Assembly (NCBI RefSeq): GCF_003945595.2
Contig: NW_024104129.1
Location: forward strand, 1,488,001-1,552,000
Direction of reading: 5' to 3'
DNA: 64,000 nucleotides
Source of the DNA: Pipra filicauda
Lineage: Eukaryota; Chordata; Aves; Passeriformes; Pipridae
Within the stretch, counting starts at the first letter, position 1. Each line of letters opens with the position of its first letter. The translations under genes were made by a program, and so were the position numbers. Positions 42,481 through 56,150 of the stretch are shown in pieces. Under the pieces are notes generated by a model that was not told where the DNA came from, ran no database searches, and saw only the letters and a program-made list of their open reading frames with translations.

Positions 42481-45400
42481 TGAGATTCAGACAGTTTAAT
42501 AGGAAACTTACTTTCAGTTTATAAGAATACTTTAAAAAATCTTCTGAAAGGACACTAGTTGCAGAACCCCAGTAGTGACAAAAATATTTCGGGATTTTGT
42601 TCTTTTTAGGTTGAAAAATTAAACCACATTTCCATGTAGTTTTACTAACTTCTCATTAAACAAAAGATTTTTCTTCAAAAAAACCCCATTCTAAATAATA
42701 ATACCTTTAAGGCTGCCAAAGTATTCTAGAGACTTCAAGAAAAGCACCAGGAGTTTTAAAAGTTTGCAAGGAAAACATATTTTTTGTTGTTTTTACTTTC
42801 TTCTTTCAGGCATGCTATTGTCACTGCTGCCCACAACTACTTCTGCCTGTAGTTTGACTGACTTAGTCATCTTGACTTATGATTTGTCAGACATCTTAAA
42901 GGAATCTAAATTGCAGGAACAAAATTGTTTCCACAAAATTATAACCAACAGAAGAAAAGAGCAAATCAAGGTCATCTTGTCCTTTTCATCCTAAAAGGCA
43001 TTGTTGTATTTATAAGTATTACCTAGCTTTTTGTGTAAATGATGCGTATGAATCTTACACTTGCATTTACAAGCTGAATGCTCAAAGGCAACTACAAACT
43101 TTTTAAACACAGTAGGACATAGTAAAATTCAGCACAAAGAGATTTATAGTGATTTCTATGATGGAGACTGTAATATGAATATGTTCTGTAAAGCAGGTTG
43201 AAAAACAGGAAAGAAGTTAGGTTTTCATCCTTCTTACAAAGTCACTTCTCTTCTTACACTCCAGATACTGCGAAATTCCAGATCTAGAAATCTCTTTTGA
43301 CTTCCTTAGAGAAGTTTCATTGCCCTCACAGAGGAAGATGGTTTAAGTGGTGACTCTTAGAGGAGTCAAATTGCTTACTGTGATGTCTCTGGATGATTCT
43401 GACTTCTCTTGTTTGGGCCCCTACTTGAAAAAGTATACTTGAAAAATGTTATATGCAAGTGTGGCCTTCTGTAGAAATACACCTGTAGAGTATTCACTAT
43501 CATCTTCTGTCTGTATCTCTATTCTGCAACTTTTTAGTAGTCATCATTGATACATGAATACGACTTGGGATCCTGAATAATTTATTCACCTGTACAAATG
43601 TACTGCTTAGTCCTCAACTTGCATCACAGTGGAAATGTGTTACCTAAACATCTAAGAATGGCAACAGAACTTGAGTGAAGTAAGCAATAGCTTAGATCTT
43701 CTCTTTTCCCTGAATAGATTGATGTCCCTGGAAGCTGGAACAAACAGTGCAATTCAGCAAGGCCTTTAATGTGTTCTGTGCTACTTAAGGTCCCTGTGCT
43801 ACTGGTAAAGGTATTAACAAGAATGAGCTTTCAAGTTCACTGCCACCTGGACTTGCACCTGGCATCTCTGAAGGCAATGATCCAGAGGGTTCTGCGTGTT
43901 TTAAAACAATGGGCATTGCTTCCATATATAGCACACAGCTATTTCTTCTTTTAACAGCTAAACTCCACTGGCCAACTTCAGCCGTTTTTTGCTTGCCTTT
44001 AAAGATGATAGAGTGATGTTAGGGTAATAGAGACAAAATAATGGAAAAACCAAGCAAAGGAACACTTCAGAAGTGTTTCAAATCCCTTTTGCTCCCTCTC
44101 TTGCTTAATTCTGGTGGGAAAAAATAAACCTTTATCTTTCTTTTCCTATTTTTTTTTATATAAACCATTGACTAGCTAGCAGTTGGCTAAGCTCTTGACA
44201 AAGTGATATAATCTTTCTAAAATAAACACTGGCAGTGTACCAGCTGCAAATATTTCTATGTTCAGTTCAGAGATAGGAAATGCAAGCATGGGCAGATATG
44301 GCTTGGTCCAAATATTGCTGCATTTTTCACTTAATTAAAAGAATATGTAAGGATCCCTATTCTTTCTGCTGCTTCCAAGTCATATCCAAATCTGCAGGAA
44401 GACCCACTCTCATATAAGAAATTGAAGTAGATGTTAGCCTTGTGCAATTTTTGATTTGTACCTCACTGCTGCCTTTCCCAACACCTAACCAATGTGTTGC
44501 CCTGAGGCATCACAAATATTATATTCATGGTACTGAGAGATGTTTTCTTCCCAGAAAGGTGAGAAATCTAGTTGCCAGGTAATGATACAAGTTCTATTAA
44601 CTGTCTCTTACACTTTTTATGCCAGAATGTCATTTACCTACACTTTAGTGTTTTTGCTCCCATGTATTGAAGGAATGGCATGGGATATTTTTTAAATTAT
44701 TGCTTTCTAAGTCTCTGGTTTTGCCTATTTGTTTCTTTGCCCTGTGCATGCTCTCTCTCCTACCTTCCTCATTTGAATTCCTGTAGATACAGAAAATTTT
44801 TTGGATGTGAGTGAAGAAATATTAACCACACTTTTTGCAACATACTTGTATATTTGCATCTCCTGTATGCGTCATTTGAGGAAAGCATGGTATTCTATTA
44901 GCCCAGACAGTCAAACTTGTCTCCTGTGTCAGCAGCGTAAAGATGGTTGGTATGGCCCAGAAGAACTGTGGCAACATTTTTAGTCCAAAATATGATATAC
45001 GTGTGCAACAGACAGCTTTTTAAAAACACTAAGCAAGAACACAGGGGAAAAAAATACCCCTATATATGAACAAAATATAGAAATGACTGACTAGTATTAA
45101 AAAGAGCAAATAATTCAGCATAAATTAATAGTGAGATCCTGAATAAGAATGTGCAGTTCTGATAGTAACTTCTCCAACAGCTTCTGGCACAACACAAAGC
45201 AGAGAAAATATTGTATCTGTATGGAAAGCACAAAGGGAATAAATACAAAGATAATTCATAGAGAGGTACAAAGCAAAAATGAGGATAAAGAGGGCAAGAC
45301 ATCAAAATCTGTGTAGAAGAAAATTTAAAAGAATGAAGTAGTGATGACAGTATGCAAATGGAAAGTTTTGAAGGTATGGAGAAAACTGTAATGGAAAATG

Positions 45401-48059
45401 CCCTACCTCTAGGTTAATTATAGCTTAAAGACAATTATGTCAGAGCAGGCAGACAAGAAAAGAAGGAAAGCAATTTATCACATTGGGGACAAAAGCAATT
45501 AGTTGAAGGATAAGATTTTGAATAAATGTAAATAGTGCAGAAAAATAAAACCTTTGTAGAGTGTGCAGTAGCACAAAGTATAAGGACAAGTTAGCAGAAT
45601 AAAAACAAATAGGTAATTGAAAGCCAAATAGAGAGCAGTGTGCAGATGATTGCTCTAGCCTGAAACAGCTTTCTCAGTTCTATTCAAGAAGCACACCACA
45701 ACTAAGCAGAGCCAAATTATAATTTAACTAAGAACATATTACCCATAGAAGGAAGTATATAAGAGGTAGCAGAGCAAGGAAAATGCATAGCCTGAAATTT
45801 CAGGTGCTGCAGAAAGTGAAAGCACTCTTTCTTTCAGCTAAAATGAGTGAACTCATGAAATACTGACACTAAACTCAGGACAAATGATTCTCATGATAGA
45901 CAACCGAGGCAGAACAAAAGCATTCAGAATAGCCAGTGTGCTGTGGTAGCCTGTCAGCAGAACTGCTGTACCATTCACTTGTGACTTAGACACCCTCCAG
46001 CCACATTATACCTAGAGAAGGATGTAATGCTTCAGCAACCACAGCACCTTTCCTGAAGTGTTCGGAGAAGTACAGGGTGGGGAAGTGAAAAAAAAAAGGC
46101 ACCCCTGAGAAAGGAAGTAATGAAGCAAACTGGTAAAGAAAAGGACATTGTTCTAGTCAGAATCTTCACATTGGTGAACAGCAAGATAGCCTTTAAGAAA
46201 CCAGTGCAGCTATGTTTTCTTAAACTTAGGCAACTTGGATATTAAGAAGTTCCACTACCAATTATTTACAATGCAAAAATATAACTCAAAAAACAAACAC
46301 ATTTACTCTATCCCAGCTGAAAACAGGACAATAATTATTTCCAAAGGTAGATATTGACAAATAACACTGTATGTGGCAAGCAATTATCTGATAGGCATGT
46401 TTGAATGTATCCATTTACAAATGTTGAGAATACTATTTGTAGTTTTTAAGATAACTGATTTCAAAATGTGTCAGTCGCCTCACAAACATGTTGTAAATCA
46501 ATATTCAGCAGATGTTTCAAAAATAAAATGTTTATAGCATTACCCTGGAGTGTTGCTGCTATAACAGGTAGTGACGAAATATTCCTTACCATATGGAAAT
46601 GTTATGATGTAAATGAAGGATTATTCATACATTATAGTGTAGTGAAATGAGCCTTGGGCCCTTCCTCCTCCAAAGACTGCTTGGCAGCTTCTGTATGAGG
46701 CTCCGTATCGCCAGCAGAAAAAAAATAAATGCAAATTAGTAGGCTCTAGCTATGCTGTTCCCTTGAAAAGAGCTTTAAAACAAAGATGTTCATAAATGAA
46801 ACATGCTTCTGCAGAGGATTCTCAGAAAATTCCGCTAGAGTTTCATGACCAGTTGTTTCTATCCTGTCCCAAGGTGGAAAAATATGCAGTGGCCAAAACT
46901 CAGTGCATATGGCAGGACAATGAGGGTGACAGAAGGTATTAAAGGGGAAGGTACTATCACCTCCAAGAGGATCCTTTAGAAACAAATCATACTTTTCAAA
47001 TTAGCTTTATGGAATATGTCTTCATTCAGAAAACATTGCAACGGATTAATTTGCCCAATAAACAATACATAAACAGCCTTATGTACCACCTAGTTATGGA
47101 AGTTTGTGAAATGAATAGTTCTGCTGAACTTCATTTGGGACAACACCAGCCATGAGTCAATTGATGAGCTGTAGAAATCCAAGAGGAGATTTGAAGAATG
47201 TGAGCAGGCAACAAGGCACTTGCAGGGTATATAGAGCAGGAAAGGTAAGTAGTGAAAGCTAAAGAAATAAAGTTTCGATAAACTGTAGTTTCTATTCTTT
47301 CTGTGGACCAAGAAGTCACCTCTTTTTGTGTACAAAGCACTGAGCTTGGTAAGTGGATGACATAGCATCTTTGTTTTCCTGTCCAGTCCCACATCCAGGT
47401 CATCTCCAAAATGTGCTCTACAGCTGCTGGCATCTGTAAAAATGTGAAATTTCTCCTTGACAATTTCTCCTTGTTCTTCCAGAAGCTTCCTACCAAATGT
47501 TATGTCACACAAGCCAATGATTTATTTTGCACTATTTTTAACAACATTTTCTTAAAGATTAGGTTGTCTGTTTGTCTGTCAGACTCCAGATGAGACCCAA
47601 AGGACAGAAAGAGAGATAATACTGAGAGAAAAAAGATAACCAGGAACTATGAGAGAGTTTGAGAGAGTAGAAGCAGCACGGATAAAGGTGAGATTTTCAA
47701 GGAAAAAGGAGAAGATGGTGTTATTGCTGAGTAACAGTATATAGAAATTTTGAAAAACAAAACAAAAGCCCAGACTTTATTATTGCCTCCCCCACAGATG
47801 ACGCAGTGCAGCAGCTATTAGTTAACACTGCCTCACAGTTGTACTCCTCAACTTAGGCCATGACTAACTATTTACAAGAATAAACTTTAACTCCTTTTCA
47901 TGGAAAACTATTATCTGGGAAAAAATGCCAAAGATTAACAAAAGCCTCATGATCTAGGGGCTATCACATGCTGGTATACCATGACTACCATATTCTTCCC
48001 AGATTAGCATTTGTACTTTTCTTTGATTATAATCTTTGATTATAATGAAGCCAATCTAC
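42481..48059. other. no gene or named repeat recognised
   Basis: AT-rich DNA over 5.6 kb with no recognisable transposon and no supportable gene. The 140- and 121-codon overlapping minus-strand frames at 47090-47512 have no recognisable domain. A 13-bp tandem duplication (CTTTGATTATAAT) lies at about 48021-48046, just before the next CR1. Confidence 0.55.
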
Positions 48060-48338
48060 TCTTCATCAGGAACTGTGATGGGGACAAGGAGTAAGGGGTA
48101 CAAATTGAAAGAGGGGAAATTTAGTTTATATTTAGGAATTAAATGTTCACACGAACCTGTGAGGGTGGTGAGACGCTGGACACTGGAACAGGTTGTCCAG
48201 GGAGTGTTCAAGAACAGGTTTGATAAGGCCTTGATCAACCTGGTCTAGTGGGAGATTTCCCTGCCCATGGCAGGGAAGGTTGATGACCTCTAAGGTCCCT
48301 TCCAACCCATAACATTCTATGATTCCATGATTCTATTC
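48060..48338 (+). mobile_element. CR1 LINE, sense, ~280 bp
   Basis: TCTTCATCAGGAACTGTGAT, TGAGGGTGGTGAGACGCTGG, TTGATCAACCTGGTCTAGTG, CCCTGCCCATGGCAGGGAAG and the complete tail ACATTCTATGATTCCATGAT. Confidence 0.96.
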
Positions 48339-49987
48339 TAAATTGCAAATTGACTTAAGCAAGGAGTCTTTTCAGTATGAAACTGCCTTTGTATTCTTCA
48401 ATGGCTAAACGATACTCAATTTCTTTGAAATTATAAGTGTGTACATTTTTTTATCACCAGTACTATTCTTTCAAACTTTAGTACTTGGACAATTTTTTTC
48501 CCTAATTTTCTGTGTCTGGTTTGGTTATGATAACATCTTGGATTATAAACATTTATATCAGTAATTTAATATTTTATTAATAAATTTATATTAGTACTTA
48601 AATCTATATGAAATGTTCAAAGTTTTCTGTATTCGAGCCCTGCTTCTCACACCTGATTACATGTTTATCTAATGTGCATTATGACCTGGTATATACATTG
48701 TTAGGCCTTCAATCTGTGGCATTAAAGTCACAGGAACTTTATAATTTATTTCAGAGGAAATTCTTATACATTACCTCTTCAGTGGTAGAAAAACAAATTC
48801 TGAATGTGTAACAGTACAGCTCCAACAGTGTTAAAGTAGATGTGATCACTTTCTCTGAGTCATGGGTCTGATCAAAAAGGCGTCCTCAAAGCAAATCTCT
48901 ACATAATACCTAAATTTTTTTCAACAAGACTTTATACACATATCCAATGATTTACCTTTATAAGGAAAAAAAAAAGTTACTGTGATATAGGTTTGCTAAA
49001 AATAAATAAAAAGATCCTTTGAAATGACAAGGGAGATAACTATGAAGTCTTCTCATAGCTGATAGTTGTAAAAGTTCTACATTGGAAATAAATAGGAGTT
49101 CATCAAAGCTGAAATACCATTTCCTGTTTCTTTTCTTCATTCTGAAGCTAAAAATACGAGTCCATGCTCAGCTAGCAATTACTTTCTATGTTCAGAGTAG
49201 CGAAAATGCATTCTTGAGACTATCTGTCCTCCCACACTTTTATTATTTTTCTCTTTCTTCATAACCTAAATGCTTGTACACTTCAAAGCTTTGTCTCAGT
49301 CTTGTAAGAAATGCAGGAAGTCAGGTCACCAAAATCTGTTTATGTATGAATTAAGCAGGTGAAATTTAGTACATTTTCCGCAGAAAATTCCTGCTTATAA
49401 CACTTTATCATGTTTTAATTTCACTTCAAGATAGTCAGTCTATCCAACCATCCCATGGTGATCAAATTTTATGCCAATTCTTTTATTTTTTATGAGTCCA
49501 TACTTCCCTTTGTGGTTGATAGGCTTTTCTGCACTAAAGACTCTTTTCTAGCAATATTATTCTGAAAGAATTAATTATCTCTTTTTATTTTATTTCTTGT
49601 GTTTTTAAGGGGCTAATGTCAGCTAATAAATGATAGACAACTAAAGCTTCTTTTTCACAACATTAATATATTTTTCTAATATAGTTATAAAAATCTTAAT
49701 GAACTTAAAATGCAATTTTTATTCTACCTGTTAACATAATTATTTAATATTTCATTGGGTTATGTCCAAGTAAACAGTGACCAATCTAGGAAACATTTTG
49801 AAGTGGTCACTGTTTTTTTCTGCATTTCATGAAAACTCTTGGGAAAGAAACCAAAAATAAATAAATGGTTCTGTTTTTCTTTAGTTTTATAGATGCACAT
49901 GCATCTGAAATCATGCCTAAAAAAGTCCAGAAAAGTCAAAACCACAATACAACTGTTTTATGTGATATCACATGGATGTGGGGGCCT
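48339..49987. other. no gene or named repeat recognised
   Basis: AT-rich DNA with no supportable feature. Confidence 0.6.
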
Positions 49988-50262
49988 ACAGGAGAGTTGG
50001 AGAGGTAATTTCACAAGGACATGGGGGAACGGCTTTAAATGGATAGAGAGTATGTTTACATAAGATATTAGGAACAAATTCTTTAGTGGGAGAGAGGTGA
50101 GACAGTGGAACAGATTGCCCAGAGAAGTTGTGGATGCCCCATCCATGGAAGTGTTCATGGCCAGGTTGGAAGGGGCTTTGAGCATCTTGATCTGGTGGAA
50201 AGTGTTTCTGCTCATGGCAGAGGGGAGTTGGGAACTAGATGAACTTTTCCATTCTACCAACT
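49988..50262 (+). mobile_element. CR1 LINE, sense, ~275 bp
   Basis: Starts GGAGAGTTGGAGAGG and runs through TTAGGAACAAATTCTTTAGT, GTGAGACAGTGGAACAGATT, GAAGTTGTGGATGCCCCATC, TGATCTGGTGGAAAGTGTTT and CTGCTCATGGCAGAGGGGAG. It ends in TTCCATTCTACC. The encoded [17 protein letters not shown] is typical of the CR1 3' region. Confidence 0.93.
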
Positions 50263-53200
50263 ACCCCAAGATAGGATTATCCTTGGCAAATGTTTTTCAG
50301 TTTGTTTTAAAGACCAGTGATGACAAAAGCCACACAGCATTTTTCAGGTAGGTCATGTCAGACTTTTGTTGTTGTTACAACAAGACAATTATCCTGACTT
50401 CTAATTTAAATCTTTTTTTTCTTTGTAATTTAAGCTTTCGACTACAAGCATGGATAAGAGATTATAATTTCCTATTTGAAGTTGCTTTTAACAGACTATA
50501 ACTTAGGGAGTCCTTCAAGCATTGAATTAATTGACATTGTAGAATGAATTCTTTCCACCAAAAATCAACATTTTCCAATGCAAATTAGTTTAATAAATAA
50601 AATCATAGTTGGGTGAAATTATTTAATACATTACATAGTTCTTTAGCTCATAGCATATAGCTTCATATGTTGTAGATAGAGCCCTTGAGATAATTGCAAC
50701 AATACTAAACCAGAATAATAAGGGAAAGAGAATGTGGCATTAAAAGATCAGTTCATATTATATCATATTATATTTAAAAATCACTTTGTCACCAGGTTAC
50801 AAGAAATGCAAAGTATTATATTAAAATAATTAAAAAAATCAAAATTATGAGGAAAAAATTTTTTCATAACTTGGTAGTAAAGATGGGTTGAGCAGAACAT
50901 CAGGAATCAAGAGTTTCCAAATGTCAAACCAACCTCTGAACTGGTAATAGGAAGAGTAGCCTAGCCTTCCTGGTCCAGTGATTTTTTTTTCTATTTCCCT
51001 CTTAGTGTCTTCTTGTTGCTATTATTATAATTTATTTTGTCATTATTGTTGTAATATATTCAGTCATAGCTATCATTTGATTCTTAATTTTTTAAGATGT
51101 GCAGTAGATGTGAAATAGATCTGCAATTCACATATTATTCTCACCAATTATTACTAAGTACACTCTTTGTTACTGACTGTACATCATGCTGGTATATTTC
51201 CCCAAATATAAGATGTATATGGTTATTTAGAGAGCTCCACTGAGATAAAAATTCACAATTTGAAAATTCACATTATTTATTTGAAATTATTTGTTTAACT
51301 GACAATTCATGGACTGGCAATCATTGAAGATTATAGAAGAACCAGTAACATGAATTAGTGTGGCAAAATAATAGTAAGAAAGAAGATTTAGATTAAGATT
51401 TTCACCATTTCTGTCCTTTTGAGTAATTTGTAATTTTGCATGTCGCTGACACAGTTCTTAATAATTTTACCAGAAGTAGAAGCAGGAATCCATACAATCT
51501 CAATTCATTTAAGCTTCACAACGACTCACTAACACTGACCATAACATCTCCCAAACAAAAGTCAAACAGATACTTAATTAAAAAGAATTCTTATATTTAT
51601 TATTTGATGGGTCAGCATTATAGAAAGCTTTCATTCAGCTTCCTCACCAGGTGAATTTCATTCTACTGTGATCAAGGTAAAAGTTTTTGGCTTGCTCAGA
51701 CTGAAAATGAAGTGTTTGGAGGGGTAGCTGGCAAATAATGGCAGCAGGATACAAAAATACCCACTGTCTAATGTCCTTTCATGGGTTTGTTAATATAGTA
51801 CGGGAAGAAAAAGGGAGAATATAGCACAGTTTAGTACACACTACCATTTATTTCCTTATCACAGTAGGGATACTGCTGATCTGTAATAAGATTTGACACT
51901 TCTTTTTATTAGTCACCTAGAAAAATTTGACTTTGGGTGCTCCTGGCCACCTGTACTACTTGCAAAGAGAAGTCTCCAGTTGTTATTTCTCAGAGAGGAT
52001 TTGATGAGTTCTGAGAAAAATATGCTGTCTCTTCTATCCTGAAAATGATCATGATGGATCTTGGCATCTGTGTGAGATATCTTTTTGGGGCCAGCTGGGC
52101 AGGTAAAGGTGGTCAGCTCCTTTCTTTGGCTGAGCAGCACAACCAGCTGCATTGTCCCCACTCCATGGACTGCAGGTCAAAGTCTGCTGGGGCTGGACAC
52201 AGGTTTATTCTTTGTAATGTATGTAGCAGTGTGAATGCGTGTGATGAAAATAGTCACAGTGGGGCTTGCAGTACAAGGTATTTTCTGTTCTCTTTTTCAG
52301 TGCCAGGTACAACTTCTCTAAGACCACTTATTGATAGACATAGTGGAGATAGTGGAGTAGAGTTTTCATATATCTTCCTATTCCCCAAAAGGAAGGTTTA
52401 CATTGATTTTGGCTTAGCATAGCTGATCTTTACAGGATGGCACACTGACTTTCCACAGTGCTATGCATGGATTGTTTTTCATTGGCTTCACTGTAAAGGC
52501 AGGTGCATCAACTCAGGGAGATCTGGAAAGAACAACTAGCATCAATCCTGGCAAATTTTATTTGTTAGCTTGGAACTCCTCTGGAGATCAGTTTCACAGC
52601 AGTGTCAATTTGGAAGATTAGCAGTGCTCATGTTTTTGGACTTCTTAAAGCTTTGCTGGTACAAATCTGTGCCTTTAACTATGAGCTACACATTGACACA
52701 TGCTCCACTATATTTCAGGGAAACTTGACTGTGCATTTTCAATGAACACCCCTTTCCACAAGAATTCACATCCTACTTGATGTCACTTTAGTGTTTGGAT
52801 ACATTTATAAAATAAACAGTTCCTGCTGAAGGTCGGTGTGGTAGCTTAAATAATTTCATTTTTTATCGTCCATTAAGTTCCTAATACCACATCCTAATGT
52901 TGCCACTGTGCATGTTATGCATGTGTATTTCTCATACACAGTCTGAAACTTGTGCTTCTTTGCTCAGTGATTACATTATATAGGGCCAGATAACAGGTAA
53001 AAATAGCTAAGCATGCTGTACTGATCTGCTCTGTATCTGTCAGTATTAGAGAAGATGAGATACACATGGGTAAAATTGATACAGATTAAAAATAAATATT
53101 CAATAAAGGCACAAAAATAAATATACTAAAGTAGCTAGTAAAGAAACTAGAAGCTCACTCTATTTTCATGTGTAGCCTGCAGCTTCTCTTTTAAAGTGTA

Positions 53201-55242
53201 AGAAACCATGACAACACTCAGTGCCATTACTTCTTCATCTATTTGGACGATAAACAGCAAGACCTACCCTTGCTCCTATGCACTTCCTGCTTCTCATCCC
53301 CTAAATTCTACTGCCCCTTAGAATTTTACCCTGCATGTAATTTCATCAAGGTTTTTGCAGAACTGAGCCAAGGGCTTTCTTTCTTGTTTTTAAAAATAAA
53401 CTACTTTTTAACATGGAGTTTTGTAGTGTTATGGAAAGGAGAGACATTTTATACCATTGTTTTTCTCTTTCTGGATCTCTTTGCCGAATAGTGGGCACAT
53501 GCAGTGGAAACACTTTTTTCCTAAAAATCCCGTTCCGAGTCAGCATTACTACAGAGCAAAGCAGAATAAAAGAAAAGAAAGAGGTTGTTCATCTGAGAAC
53601 TGAATTGGGTTGTGTTGTACTGCCAGACTGCCAAAGGGAGGACTGGGAGGGATTTTCAACGTAAAGTTTTATTTTCTGCATGTTCATTTGTCTGCTGTAC
53701 TCAGTCATAGAGAAACTCTGTCTTAAAGGATGACACAAAATGAGATTCACGTAGTCTAATTGTAGCTCTATCAAAATGAAGAATCTACAGTTGTGTCATC
53801 TTTCACTGTTGTCACAGGCACCCATCCGATGTATTTTAAGCAAGCGTTTTAAGATGAAATCAAATAAGACACACTCTTTCTTTATAACAACTTCAGAAAG
53901 AAAGACTAGAAAGCTAATGGATAATATGTACCTAAGTGGCTGCTGCAAACTAAATTCCACTATAAGAGGGCAAAACGAGCAAATAAAACTATCTTGCTGA
54001 GATTTCTAAGTAGATAAAATGACACTGAGAACAGTACATTTGAAATTTAAATAATAATTTAAAAGTAGAATTAGTTTTGTTTCAAAAGGAGGAACAGGAG
54101 TTATTCCAAGAACATTGTTCTTTAGTGCACTTTTGTATCTCATTTTTTATTGATATCTAGTATGAAACTTATCCACTGCACTCAATGGAAAAACAAAACT
54201 TTCAACTAAAATGAGTTTCCTGCCACTGTGAAAAATTCACTTTTTCCTCCACTATGAATATTAATTATAAGTTGATAAGAATAGGAGCATACCCATGTTT
54301 TTGTAGATTTGTAAAATATTTGACATTGGATTATTATATTTCTCAAAGTTAAACTCACAGTTGGAGGAGAGCAAAGTGTCAAGTTGTTTTGTCTATTTTT
54401 AATTCTGATTAAAATATGTCTTTAATTCATCCTTGTGCTATGAGCATTTATGACAGGTAAATATACTGCAGAAATCAGTAATTGCTGTACCTGCAGAGCT
54501 TTCACTGGCTTCTAAACAATTTTATGTTTGTTTTAATTGTTAACAGCATAATTACTTTAATATCAAGGAACAATATATAACAAGAAATATGGGCTATATA
54601 AATCCTCACTTAATATGTTGTTTGTGGGGGTTTTTAGGATGTTTGGTTTTGCAGAACATACATTTTTCCCCCTCTGAAGTCCTTGTAGAAAGATTGTCTA
54701 AAACATATACTTTAAAATTGCTAACATATATAGCACCTTATACCAATGAAATCACATAAATCTTGAGTTTCGAAAGATTCGATATAATATAGGAAGACAA
54801 GGTACAATAATGGCCATGACAGAACAGCCTTACAGAGTGTAGGAAGTTTTGAGGTAGTGACAGCTGCACGTTTTTCAGTGTTGTAGCTGGAAGGAAATTA
54901 ATTTCTATCAAACAAATAGATTTTTAAGTATTTATGAGCAAATCTCTCCCTCCACACACATACTTGGGGCCTAACTGAATGGTCATAGACGGAATATTAA
55001 AAAAAAATAAAAAAAAGAAGGAAGTTAAATAAGAACAAGATATAAGTATTACACAATATAAGGAAAACAACCTAATTTCTCTTGCACAGGTCATTGCGAC
55101 ATGTAGAGGCCGGATTGTCTGTCCTAGGCTCACTGGCGAATATCTGACACTGTGCACAGTACCTTCCACTCAGAACTGACAAACCTTTTTCCCCCATGTT
55201 CCACCACTGTAACAATACCAGATCACAACAAATATCAGTGAC
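50263..55242. other. no gene or named repeat recognised
   Basis: AT-rich DNA, about 5 kb. A slightly GC-richer patch at 52090-52200 (GGGGCCAGCTGGGCAGG, CCACTCCATGGACTGCAGG) lies in a 125-codon frame (52045-52422) without recognisable features. A/T-only tract at about 55000-55015. Confidence 0.55.
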
Positions 55243-55352
55243 TCTGAGCCACCTGATCTAGTGAAAGGTGTTCCTGCCCACAGCAGGGGAAAAGAACAAG
55301 ATGGTCTTTAAAATTCCCTCCCAATGCAAACCACACCATGACTCTGTTCTAT
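55243..55352 (+). mobile_element. CR1 LINE, sense, short 3' fragment
   Basis: CCACCTGATCTAGTGAAAGG, TGTTCCTGCCCACAGCAGGG and ATGGTCTTTAAAATTCCCTC, ending CCATGACTCTGTTCTATGAC. Only the last ~110 bp of the element is present. Confidence 0.88.
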
Positions 55353-55989
55353 GACTTGAAGAATCACTACACAGTTATAACTGACTGAAGGACGATGGGA
55401 GAAGAGGGTTATCTCTAATGAGTACTGCAGGGTTGGTGGGTGCTACAGGGTACCCGTACAACAAGGCTCTGTCTTTCTGTCTCACTTTTAATCAACTGGG
55501 TCCAGTTAAATGCATTTGAGCAGCATCTGTAAAAGCCCCTTGGGTCTCCCAGGCTTTGTAACACCATCTTAGCTTCAGGATAAGAGACTAAGAGAATGAG
55601 GTTCCCAATGTCATGTATCTCAGTCCATTTAATTTCATGTAGTCCAAATCACTCCAACGGGCTACTTTCTTTTGGGGATAATAAGAGCAAATTTTTTTAA
55701 ATTAAAATGAATCCTTGTTTCTCTTCTAGTGAAAATGGTCCATTGTAAATGAATAAATACAGATATGTTCTTCTCCATGGACTGGTTGTGCATATGTTTA
55801 GTTAATACATTACATTTTTAGGCAGGTTTACCTAAGAATATCACAAAATTAATTGTTGAAGTATATTCTGTCTTACCTTTTTCTCCATTTATTAACCTTG
55901 TATTCCAATTTTGACTTGAAATCCAATCCTTTTGCCATATAAGTTCTGCATAAAGAGATTTTGACTACAGCAAATGGTCACTGAAGTAC
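55353..55989. other. no gene or named repeat recognised
   Basis: Short spacer between two CR1 pieces with nothing supportable. Confidence 0.6.
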
Positions 55990-56150
55990 ACAGGAGCTTT
56001 TGAAATCTCCACCATGGGAGGTCTTTAGGAACAGGTTCAGCAAACATCTGTCATATACTGATCCTACCATGAACTAGAGGAATAATCATATAACCTCTTG
56101 AGGCTGCTTCTAGGCAATGAGTCTATTTTATATGTGATTAGGTGTACTCC
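55990..56150 (+). mobile_element. old CR1 LINE, sense, 3' fragment
   Basis: GAAATCTCCACCATGGGAGG, TCTTTAGGAACAGGTTCAGC, AAACATCTGTCATATACTGA and then CTCTTGAGGCTGCTTC. It matches the ending of older reptile/bird CR1 lineages and differs from the younger copies at 17.4 or 48 kb. Well diverged. Confidence 0.75.

Noticed and set aside
47090..47512. Overlapping 140- and 121-codon minus-strand frames
   Set aside because: No recognisable motif. Two overlapping frames of similar length argue for chance.
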